Assembly: GCA_012514635.1 (NCBI GenBank)
Contig: JAAYZX010000059.1
Span: 1 to 47,883 of the forward strand
Source of the DNA: Actinomycetota bacterium
GTDB taxonomy: Bacteria; Actinomycetota; Thermoleophilia; RBG-16-64-13
Reading direction: 5' to 3'
DNA length: 47,883 bases
Shown here: positions 15,311 to 22,945 of the stretch, one piece after another
Layout of the letters: each line of letters starts with the position of its first letter
Position numbering within the stretch: position 1 is the stretch's first letter
The notes under the pieces: generated by a model
Databases searched by the model: none
What the model was told of the DNA's origin: nothing
What the model saw: the letters and a program-made list of their open reading frames with translations, nothing else
Program-made: the position numbers and the translations under genes

Positions 15311-16291
15311 TCACACCTCCTCATCACGCACACCGAATACACGGGTGAGTATGAGACGCACGGCAGAGAGAGGATCCGTATTTCTCTCCGCCACACTCCT
15401 CAAGATGCCCGCCAGTTCGGGATTGGAGTGAGCCTCCCGCTGCAGTCGCCCAGCCATGCGCTTGACTGCCAATGCCATCACTGCCTGTTCCAGCTGGCGT
15501 TCGCGTCTGAGATGAAAGGCTCCATTCTGCTTGGCCTGCGCTATGTGCGCCTCGATCTGTTCCCATAGCTCCGGAACGCCTTCTCCAGTCTGAGCCTGGG
15601 TACCAAGCACCGGGGGTATCCACCCGTCGCTCTGACCTTTCAGGCAGAGCATGCCGTAGACCTCGTCTATCATCTGCTCCGCCTGGGGGTGATCCTTCTT
15701 GTTGACAACGATGATGTCGGGGATCTCCATGACGCCGGCTTTCAGGGCCTGAATGGAGTCCCCCGATCCAGGCATGAGCACCAGCACCACGGTATCGGAG
15801 ATCGTGACAACCTCGATCTCGCTCTGCCCCACTCCCACCGTCTCAATGAAGATTACATCCTTCCCCGCTGCATCCAAAACAAGGGATGCCTCCACGGTGG
15901 ATTCGGCCAATCCTCCCAGGTGGCCCCGACTGCCCATGGAACGTATGAACACCTCGGAGTCCAGGAAGTGCTCACTCAGTCTGATGCGGTCACCCAGAAG
16001 CGCCCCCTGCGTGAACGGGCTGGATGGATCCACGGAGATTACGCCCACGGACTTATCCTGTGCGCGGGCGGCGGAGACCAACCCCGACGTCAAACTAGAC
16101 TTGCCTACTCCCGGGGGCCCCGTGATCCCTATGCGCTGGGCACGCCCCGTGTGGGGGAACAACAGTTTGAGTAGCTCCTCGGCAACGGGATCCCGATTTT
16201 CTACCAGCGAGATCGCGCGTGCTACCGCCCGTTTGTCGCCATTGACCACCCGCTTCGCAAGCCCGACGGTATCAATCCTATTGGTGGGCAT
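15311..16291 (-). CDS. meaB: Methylmalonyl-CoA mutase-associated GTPase MeaB (ArgK/YgfD family)
   Basis: A 326-aa G3E-family P-loop GTPase, starting at the ATG at 16291 after a GAGGAG site; the ORF-track start at 16354 adds a non-conserved 21-residue tail. Walker A is GITGPPGVGKSSL, followed by the family segment VISVDPSSPFTQGALLGDRIRL and FIRSMGSRGHLGGL. Switch/Walker B is DVIFIETVGVGQSE, and the base motif is NKKD. MeaB protects and reloads adenosylcobalamin in methylmalonyl-CoA or related acyl-CoA mutases. No mutase gene lies in the window, so its partner must be elsewhere. Confidence 0.95.
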   Translation of the reverse strand: MPTNRIDTVGLAKRVVNGDKRAVARAISLVENRDPVAEELLKLLFPHTGRAQRIGITGPPGVGKSSLTSGLVSAARAQDKSVGVISVDPSSPFTQGALLGDRIRLSEHFLDSEVFIRSMGSRGHLGGLAESTVEASLVLDAAGKDVIFIETVGVGQSEIEVVTISDTVVLVLMPGSGDSIQALKAGVMEIPDIIVVNKKDHPQAEQMIDEVYGMLCLKGQSDGWIPPVLGTQAQTGEGVPELWEQIEAHIAQAKQNGAFHLRRERQLEQAVMALAVKRMAGRLQREAHSNPELAGILRSVAERNTDPLSAVRLILTRVFGVRDEEV

Positions 16292-16409
16292 CCTATTAAC
16301 GCTCCTCAGGTAGGATTCAGTGGGCCAAACCAGTATAGTGAAAAGTAGCTTCAACTGCTCCGTCGCGGGCGCCGACGCACCGACTGATCATCCAAGAGGG
16401 GCGGCGATT

Positions 16410-18137
16410 GTGCAGGAAACCAATTCCGCTACGGGTTCAGCGGCAAGAGAGCTGTGCCGAAACCTCGAGCGTGCATGTCGTGAGAGTCGCATGTATCAAG
16501 AGGGCCATCCTACACGGGAAGGTGGTTTTCAGCAGTTGATAGCGGCAATGGATCGCGCGCTGGCCGCTGCCTCCCCTCTGAAGCTCATCATTCACGATAC
16601 CAATATCAGTGTAGGCGATGAAGCCGTCTATACGGGAGACCCCGGGTCCGACAACCTGGCCTTTGTTCTCTTTCGCGACGGCCTCCGAGAACTGATCTTC
16701 TATCCGGAGATCCCGCAGGACGAGTTGCTTCTCCTGGTCGATGCCATAGCCAATGTGGATTCGATCGATCGATGGGATCATGACCTCGTGACGACGCTCT
16801 GGGAGGCAGACTTCCTGCATATCGATTACGTGGTGGCAGACCCGCTTATGACAGGCGCTGAGATTAGTACCGAGATTGTGGATTCGTTGCGGAACGTGGT
16901 ATTGCGCAGACTCGCACAGGCCGAGGATGCAATCGCGGCAATGCCTGAGCGCACACTCGACACGCCCTCCGAACTCGCAAATACACCAAGCCCCTCAGAC
17001 GAGACCGCCTTGAGACGACTGCTCGATTCTCCTCCGCTAGATGCTGAGACCGTCCGGCAAATGGCAGCCGACCCCTGCCCTTTGGACGACCTCTACCTCT
17101 TCTTGACTCAGCTCTTGCCTAAAGCGGAGACTCCTGAAGCCGCCGCTATCATGATCGGCGCGCTGGTCGATGAGATTGCAAAGATGATCAAAAATGCCGA
17201 CCTGGAAACTGCAAGACACCTTATCAACCTCGTGCACGATGCGGCTGGAGCTAATCCAGCCGTAGTTGCAGCCGTTGAACAAGCGGACTTCCGCACTCCT
17301 GAGCTCGCGCGCGCCGTTCGTCTGTTGCTCGCACAGCGCAGCGACGTGAGTGGAGACCGGGAGGGAGGCGAGGAGGATGGAAGCTGCGCACAACTCCTGC
17401 TCACCGACCCCACCCTCCGCCCCATACTGTTGCCGGTTCTGCTCGATCTGCTGGCCGACGAGGAGGACCGCGCAGTTCGCCGGTCCCTACTAGCTATACT
17501 TACCGCCCGCCGCGATCTTCCCTCTAGATTCATAGTCTCCCATCTCGACGACCACCGATGGTACGTAGTGCGTAACATGGTTCAGCTCCTTGCGGTCAGC
17601 CCGGATGCTCGTCCGGACCTTCACCTTAGAGCCACCGTCCACCATCCGGATGAACGCGTCCGCAAGGAAGTCATCCGCACTCTCGAGCGAATGGCGGCCG
17701 CCGGGCAGGACTCGTCACCACTTCTGCGCGTCTTCCTCAGAGACTCCGACTCGGGCGTCAGAACCCTGGCGGCCAGAATCGTTGGACCGTCCATAGGGGA
17801 GCGGGGCATGCGGGAGGTGCTCAGTCTAGTTGAACGTCCAGATTTCTCCACCCGACCCGAAAGTGAAAGCGAGGCGGTGTTCAGCGCCATTGCCCGGCTG
17901 GCTCGGGCCGGATTGGCCGTCTCCACAGCTGTGGAGACCCTGGAATCACTCTGGCAACCACAACTGTGGCGTAAAAAGTCGGCCGCATTGCGGACGGCCG
18001 CCCTCCGTACGCTGGGGAGCATACCGGGAGACGAAGCCACGAGGTCTCTGCGTAGGGCCGCCAAATCCCGTGATCCTAGAATCCGGCTCCTTGCCGAGGA
18101 ATCGCTCTCGCGAAAACGCATACCTGAAAACGAATGA
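16410..18137 (+). CDS. HEAT-repeat protein with N-terminal sensor-like domain
   Basis: The track gives a GTG start at 16320; I prefer the GTG at 16410 because AGAGGGG lies 8 bases upstream and the earlier start leaves little room for a promoter divergent from meaB. This gives 575 aa. Residues about 10-150 form an alpha/beta domain (RESRMYQEGHP, then PLKLIIHDTNISVGDEAV, then FRDGLRELIFYPEIPQDEL). The C-terminal half is HEAT-like (DDHRWYVVRNMVQLLA, HPDERVRKEVIRTLERM, DSDSGVRTLAARIV, DPRIRLLAEESL). It overlaps the HD-GYP gene by ATGA. A signalling or scaffold role with that protein is likely. Confidence 0.83.
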   Translation: MQETNSATGSAARELCRNLERACRESRMYQEGHPTREGGFQQLIAAMDRALAAASPLKLIIHDTNISVGDEAVYTGDPGSDNLAFVLFRDGLRELIFYPEIPQDELLLLVDAIANVDSIDRWDHDLVTTLWEADFLHIDYVVADPLMTGAEISTEIVDSLRNVVLRRLAQAEDAIAAMPERTLDTPSELANTPSPSDETALRRLLDSPPLDAETVRQMAADPCPLDDLYLFLTQLLPKAETPEAAAIMIGALVDEIAKMIKNADLETARHLINLVHDAAGANPAVVAAVEQADFRTPELARAVRLLLAQRSDVSGDREGGEEDGSCAQLLLTDPTLRPILLPVLLDLLADEEDRAVRRSLLAILTARRDLPSRFIVSHLDDHRWYVVRNMVQLLAVSPDARPDLHLRATVHHPDERVRKEVIRTLERMAAAGQDSSPLLRVFLRDSDSGVRTLAARIVGPSIGERGMREVLSLVERPDFSTRPESESEAVFSAIARLARAGLAVSTAVETLESLWQPQLWRKKSAALRTAALRTLGSIPGDEATRSLRRAAKSRDPRIRLLAEESLSRKRIPENE

Positions 18138-19627
18138 AAACACCCAAAGAGAAACTATCACAGGATCCAATTGCTCTGGATAGGGCGTTGGTGCAGGCTC
18201 TGGCGGTGGGTTTTCGCACCGCCGAGCTATACAAACCCGATAATGCCGTGATGACCGATGTAGTGGATAGATTATCCACGCTCATTGCGCAACGGGCAGA
18301 GAGCGGGCCGCTCGGTCTAGGGGTGAAAAACCGGTGCGTTTTCGCCAACGGCCGACGTGTACGTCTTACAGCAGCCGACTACCCGCGTTTTGTGCACCTG
18401 CTTCGCATATTCGAAGAGTGGGGCATTCTGGGCTTCAACTTCCTCGCACCGGTGCCGTCAGATCATCTAGCCACTTTTTTAGCACTCGTTGTCACCGACC
18501 GTACCGGTTCTGCAGAAGAGTTGATGGATCGCCTGGAATCGGCTGCCGTGTTCGACATAGAGGTGGTAGAAGCAGACGAAATCGATGCACTGGTCAAGCG
18601 TACCAGAGAGACTCAATCACCCGATGACCCTCGAAAAACGGAAGGACTTCTGGGAGGACAGCATCCAGAAGGGATCCGCGTGCACAACGAAGCTCCGGAG
18701 GTTGCGTACCTACGTGCCGTAACAGCTGCCCAAGATGCCACCGACAGCCTAAGACGAGGCAACAAGCTGGGCGCGCGTCGGATCCGTCGGATAACTCAGG
18801 CCATAGTGGACCAAGTAATGCGCGACCCCACCTCACTGCTGGCGCTGTCCACCATAAAAGACTACGACATTTACCTTATCTCTCATTCCATCAACGTTGC
18901 GATCCTCTCGGCGATGTTGGGACAGCGGTTAGAGCTGACCAAAGTGCAGCTGGGAGAGCTGGTGCTTGCTGCGTTTCTGCACGACATCGGCAAGACACAA
19001 TTGCCGAACGAGCTCGTAGGGAAACCCGCCGCCCTCAACGACGACGAGTGGACAGAGATGAGGCGCCATCCCGAGCTGGGTGCCCGCGTTATTCTAAGGC
19101 AGCGGTACCTCACCCGGTCTCTGATGAGAGCGCTGCGCGCGACCTTAGAACACCACATAAAGTACAACCTCAACGGCTATCCATCGATAGACGGCCTCAC
19201 AAGTACGAGTCTCTTCGCGCGCATCATCATGATCGCCGATCGCTACGACGCCATGACCACTCCCCGCCCCTATAGGCAACGCAACCTTACTCCCGTAGAG
19301 GCCGTCAAAGCCATGGTTGAAGAGGCGGGCACCTCTTTGGACCCAACGATACTTTGGCACTTCGTGGAGATGATGGGAGTCTATCCGGTCGGGACGATGG
19401 TCAGACTCACCGGTGGTGAAGTGGGTATCGTGGAGGCTCCACCGGCCACGGATACTCCGTCCAACCGCCCACGCGTTCGTCTATTGTCCGACAACAGCAG
19501 CGTAGACCTGGCCGAATACACCGACTCCGGCGCCTTCGTCAAGGCTATTGCCGAGATTATCAATCCCGGCAGCATGGGGATGGTGCCTGCTGTGGGACCC
19601 GAACGTCTGATCCTGGACGAGGAATAG
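18134..19627 (+). CDS. HD-GYP domain phosphodiesterase (c-di-GMP type)
   Basis: A 497-aa protein. Residues about 10-125 resemble the N-terminal domain of the preceding HEAT protein. The HD-GYP domain spans about 210-415, with SHSINVAILSAMLG, HDIGKTQLP (the HD metal pair), RRHPELGARVI, LEHHIKYNLNGYP (HHxxxxxxGYP) and ARIIMIADRYDAMTTPRPYR. All expected metal and GYP residues are present, so hydrolysis of cyclic dinucleotides is likely. The tail (MVRLTGGEVGIVEAPP) is a small beta domain common after HD-GYP. ATGA overlap with the HEAT gene means the two are made together. Confidence 0.93.
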   Translation: MKTPKEKLSQDPIALDRALVQALAVGFRTAELYKPDNAVMTDVVDRLSTLIAQRAESGPLGLGVKNRCVFANGRRVRLTAADYPRFVHLLRIFEEWGILGFNFLAPVPSDHLATFLALVVTDRTGSAEELMDRLESAAVFDIEVVEADEIDALVKRTRETQSPDDPRKTEGLLGGQHPEGIRVHNEAPEVAYLRAVTAAQDATDSLRRGNKLGARRIRRITQAIVDQVMRDPTSLLALSTIKDYDIYLISHSINVAILSAMLGQRLELTKVQLGELVLAAFLHDIGKTQLPNELVGKPAALNDDEWTEMRRHPELGARVILRQRYLTRSLMRALRATLEHHIKYNLNGYPSIDGLTSTSLFARIIMIADRYDAMTTPRPYRQRNLTPVEAVKAMVEEAGTSLDPTILWHFVEMMGVYPVGTMVRLTGGEVGIVEAPPATDTPSNRPRVRLLSDNSSVDLAEYTDSGAFVKAIAEIINPGSMGMVPAVGPERLILDEE

Positions 19628-19659
19628 GAGGAGGGTGAACCCCCGACGGCCCAGTATTT

Positions 19660-20859
19660 TTAATCGACCTCGATGATATCGTCGGTAGTGATAGTAAGTG
19701 CCCGAGGCCTATCTTGGCCCACCAGCCACGTATTCTCTACGCCCACAGCCCCGCGCTTTGGAAAAGCCAGCTTGGGCTCCACCGCAATCACGTTGCCCTC
19801 GGACAACGTATGTGTGTTTCCCCGCGAGAGGTACGGCATCTCATCGATCTCAAGACCCACTCCATGGCCGATAAAACTCACCTGATTAGGAGATTTGCCC
19901 ATGAAGTTGTCTGCTAATCCGGCAGAACGCGCATACTCAACGGCTGCTGAATAGAGATCTCCACAAGGCACTCCTGCTACAGCCTTCGATATCACCAATT
20001 CTTGAATATCACGACAAACTTGGTACGCGTCCTTGAACTCCTGAGATAAGGGGCCCACACTAAATACTCTCGTCTGATCCGAAAGATAGCCATGCACTCC
20101 GCCTGAGAGATCCATCACTACCGGTTCGCTCCGCCGAATAGCTCGATACCCTGCACCCTGAGCCACCGCCGGCGTGAGCCCACGCCCGGCCAGCGGCGTA
20201 TCCAGATGTGAGGCCACAGCTCCATTGGGGCCCGAGATTAGATGACCGTGATACAACTCCTGGTTGAAGGCTCGAAAACGCACGAATCCGTGATGCCCGG
20301 CCCTCCGTACGACACGCTCCAGATGAGCGGCCAACTCTATCTCGGTCATGCCCTCGCGAAGAACCCGGGCGGCCTCCTGGTAAATAAGATGACTTTGCCG
20401 GCCTGCTTCCTCAATCAACCCCACTTCAAAAGCGGACTTGACGGCCCTAACCTCGCGGATCACCGGCGAGCAATCCACAAGTCTGGCTCCCGGCAGAAGC
20501 GTTTGGTAACGACGGAACAAATTGACCGGCAACACATCGAGCTCCAGACCCACCGTAGCCTGGTCTGAGAAGCCCAACGTTCTGAGTGCGGGCTCTAGAT
20601 CAGCCAACCGCTTCATGGGTCGTACGTCCGGCAATGCCGACTCTTCGCGGGCGCGGTCTAAGCTCTTCCGCACAAGATGGACGGGATGCCCCGAAGCTGG
20701 TACCAACAAGTGGCCCTGCTGAATAGTGCCGGTTAAATAGTACAGATCGACGTTCTGTATCACCACCGCCACATCAATGCCATCACGCTCCAGACCAGCC
20801 TGCACCTTGCTTATGCGATTCTCCAGCTCTGAACGAGGAACGCGGAAGATATGTTCCAC
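19660..20859 (-). CDS. M24-family (Xaa-Pro type) aminopeptidase
   Basis: A 399-aa two-domain protein: a creatinase-like N domain (residues 1-140) and a pita-bread M24 domain. The five metal ligands are visible: Asp in VVMDLSGG, Asp in LSDQTRVF, His in FIGHGVGLEIDE, Glu in IAVEPKL and Glu in GVENTWLV. It is expected to release N-terminal residues preceding proline, or to act on a related amide. The start is a GTG after AAGGGGGG. It follows the MBL hydrolase by 3 bases and converges on the HD-GYP gene. The exact substrate is not predictable. Confidence 0.92.
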   Translation of the reverse strand: MEHIFRVPRSELENRISKVQAGLERDGIDVAVVIQNVDLYYLTGTIQQGHLLVPASGHPVHLVRKSLDRAREESALPDVRPMKRLADLEPALRTLGFSDQATVGLELDVLPVNLFRRYQTLLPGARLVDCSPVIREVRAVKSAFEVGLIEEAGRQSHLIYQEAARVLREGMTEIELAAHLERVVRRAGHHGFVRFRAFNQELYHGHLISGPNGAVASHLDTPLAGRGLTPAVAQGAGYRAIRRSEPVVMDLSGGVHGYLSDQTRVFSVGPLSQEFKDAYQVCRDIQELVISKAVAGVPCGDLYSAAVEYARSAGLADNFMGKSPNQVSFIGHGVGLEIDEMPYLSRGNTHTLSEGNVIAVEPKLAFPKRGAVGVENTWLVGQDRPRALTITTDDIIEVD

Positions 20860-20862
20860 CGC

Positions 20863-21840
20863 TCAACCCCCCTTCCGTACAACATAACTCCAGACTACCC
20901 CTTCATCCCGCCGCTCCACCACACCTCTCTCACGTAATGCTTCCAGGCGCGCAAACGATTCGACCAGAGTGACGAAGACGTGATAGCTGTTGGATAGGTC
21001 GCAACCGGGGAACAACTTTGCTGCCAGATCCTGAACCGTAGATGGGACATGCACCACATCTTCGGCCTCACGAAGCCGTACTTCCAGCTGCTCCAAAAAA
21101 CCGGCCACCTTGTCGGCGCAATCGGTGAATGATTCTCCGTGACCAGGCAGAACCACCGCAACCGGCAGTTCAGCGATCCGTCGCAGCGACTGTTCGTAGT
21201 CAGATAGACCGTGTCCTGGGGGATCGAGCGCAAAGTATAATGCCGGGTTGGGAACGATCTCTGCCAGCAGCTGATCCGACGAGATAAGTACCCCATCCGT
21301 CTCACGGAAAAGACCGATGAGACCTTCCGTGTGACCGGGGAGATCTATGACCCGCCACGATTGCCCAAATCCCGCAAGCTCTTCTCCATCGAGCAGCCCT
21401 TGTGCCCAGGGAGCGTCGTCGCCCGCCGCGCTGAGTCGTCCAAAAAACTTGGGTACAGTCTGAGCATTGGCGCCCACAACCCCCCAGCGCGGGAGGAGGG
21501 CGCGCACAGCCTGCTCGTACCGACGCAGGTGGGCCTGGTAATCGGCCACTTTAGGAAGATCCAAGAAACCCACACGCAACTCAGCCCAATTGAACCGGTA
21601 GGCCTGACCATCGTGGTCGGCGTGCCCGTGAGTCAGCACCACCAGATCGATATCCTCGGGCCTGTGACCCAACGAGCGCAAACCTTCAATCAGATCATCC
21701 CATGTCCGACGATGCAACGGCCCCACATCTACAAGCGCGAGACGATCGCCCACAAGTAGGTAGGTGTTGGTGGATTGCACTCCAAACGGATTGTGAACCG
21801 GGATGCGAAATACTCCGCCCGCTTCTTCGAACACAGACAC
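20863..21840 (-). CDS. MBL-fold metallo-hydrolase
   Basis: A 325-aa metallo-beta-lactamase-fold protein with the metal motif THGHADHDGQ, the second histidine in DLPGHTEGLIGLF, the bridging aspartate in ISSDQLL and VVLPGHGESF. A C-terminal helical winged region (about 240-320) resembles the LACTB2/BH-type extension. Three GTG codons compete as start; the one at 21840 stands 5 bases after AGGGAG, whereas the ORF-track GTG at 21846 abuts it. It is in an operon with the M24 peptidase. Likely a thioester, phosphodiester or lactone hydrolase; the substrate is undetermined. Confidence 0.9.
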   Translation of the reverse strand: MSVFEEAGGVFRIPVHNPFGVQSTNTYLLVGDRLALVDVGPLHRRTWDDLIEGLRSLGHRPEDIDLVVLTHGHADHDGQAYRFNWAELRVGFLDLPKVADYQAHLRRYEQAVRALLPRWGVVGANAQTVPKFFGRLSAAGDDAPWAQGLLDGEELAGFGQSWRVIDLPGHTEGLIGLFRETDGVLISSDQLLAEIVPNPALYFALDPPGHGLSDYEQSLRRIAELPVAVVLPGHGESFTDCADKVAGFLEQLEVRLREAEDVVHVPSTVQDLAAKLFPGCDLSNSYHVFVTLVESFARLEALRERGVVERRDEGVVWSYVVRKGG

Positions 21841-21929
21841 GTGCACTCCCTATAGTTGAGCAACCAGCCTACCAAACCAGCCGCTTCGAAGCTAGAATCG
21901 CCATGTCTCCTTCACCGTGAGAGCAAACA

Positions 21930-22892
21930 ATGAATATCAAATGGGTAACAGACTACGCAGGCTATGATCCCGGACCCGTAAATCTGGGTGTGGTCCGGCT
22001 TGGAGCTGACAAGGCTCTCGTAGTGGATACCGGCCTGGACGAGGGTAGAGCAGCCAAGTTTATGCGCCACCTGAGGGCGGAGAGACTCACGCCGCACGCC
22101 GTATTTCTAACGCATCACCACGCTGATCACATGGGGGGAGCACGTAGGATTCTCAGAGAAGGTGCGGAATTTGCTGCCACATCGGCGGCGGAGGCCGCGC
22201 TTGCGCGCCGGCCGGAACTGCAACCGCTACTCTTTTCAGGCGGCGGCGCCCCGCTACCCGAACTCACGGTGAAATTCCTCATGCCCAATCACATCGACGT
22301 GGAGGTGGAAGTGGCGACGGGTCCTTGGACCGTTCCCGGAGCAGATTCCACGGTGGAGCTCCAAGTGGTGGACTTGGCGGGGCATTCTCCCGGGCAGGTG
22401 GGACTGCGCGCCGGCGAGGTTCTCTTCTGTGGAGATGCGCTCTTCCCTGAGGACACGTGGAACAAGTATGGTTTGGTCTACTTTGCGGATATCGATGGCG
22501 CTCAAACCACACTGGACACGCTCGACCACCTGGCCGCAGAAATCTTGGTAGCCATCCCCGGACACGGCTCAGCCGTGTCCGGGGATGGCTACCTGCGCCC
22601 TCTCGACGACACGTTGACCAACCGTGTGGCTCTCAACCGCAGGGGCGTCCAAAGACTGGTGAACATCATCGGCGCACTGCTCAATAACAGAGCTTGCGGT
22701 GATGCTACAGACGGTCTCTCGCTGGAGCAGCTCATCCATGGCACGTGTAACCATTTGAAAATCGTGCCAAGAGATATCCCCGAGTACTACCTGAACCGAG
22801 CTACGGTCCAGGCAGTACTCACCCACCTATACCGCAGAAAGGCGATACAGGTGGAGCTGCAGGGAGCACGTCTCGCATGGTACGCATGCTGA
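21930..22892 (+). CDS. MBL-fold metallo-hydrolase containing an internal palindrome
   Basis: A 320-aa MBL-fold protein, transcribed divergently from the previous MBL gene. Motifs: LTHHHADHMGG (metal site), VDLAGHSPGQVG, LFCGDALF and AIPGHGSAVSG. The C-terminal 110 residues are helical and winged-helix-like (RATVQAVLTHLYRRKAIQVEL). GTGAGAG precedes the ATG. Codons for LVAIPGHGSAVSGDGYL lie in a perfect 23-bp inverted repeat, described separately: the left arm codes the conserved PGHG motif and the right arm the following, probably less conserved, residues. The frame is intact, so the protein is probably functional. Confidence 0.9.
   Translation: MNIKWVTDYAGYDPGPVNLGVVRLGADKALVVDTGLDEGRAAKFMRHLRAERLTPHAVFLTHHHADHMGGARRILREGAEFAATSAAEAALARRPELQPLLFSGGGAPLPELTVKFLMPNHIDVEVEVATGPWTVPGADSTVELQVVDLAGHSPGQVGLRAGEVLFCGDALFPEDTWNKYGLVYFADIDGAQTTLDTLDHLAAEILVAIPGHGSAVSGDGYLRPLDDTLTNRVALNRRGVQRLVNIIGALLNNRACGDATDGLSLEQLIHGTCNHLKIVPRDIPEYYLNRATVQAVLTHLYRRKAIQVELQGARLAWYAC
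22547..22593. repeat. Perfect inverted repeat, 23-bp arms, 1-nt centre, inside an MBL gene
   Basis: 22547-22569 and 22571-22593 are exact reverse complements around a single C at 22570. The left arm begins GGTAGCCATCCCC and the right arm ends GGGGATGGCTACC. It lies wholly in coding sequence. The single-base centre is too small for an ordinary RNA loop but typical of template-switch or cruciform palindromes. An assembly fold-back is less likely because the reading frame continues into sensible sequence. Confidence 0.95.
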
Positions 22893-22945
22893 GGGCAAAA
22901 CATGCGGCCTGTCGAAAGCATAACCCTAGTCCTCAGAAGACCCAC

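Noticed and set aside
14859-15314. 151-aa minus-strand ORF
   Set aside because: No motif or hydrophobic pattern, Arg/Gly/Cys-rich composition typical of shadow frames, and no ribosome site.
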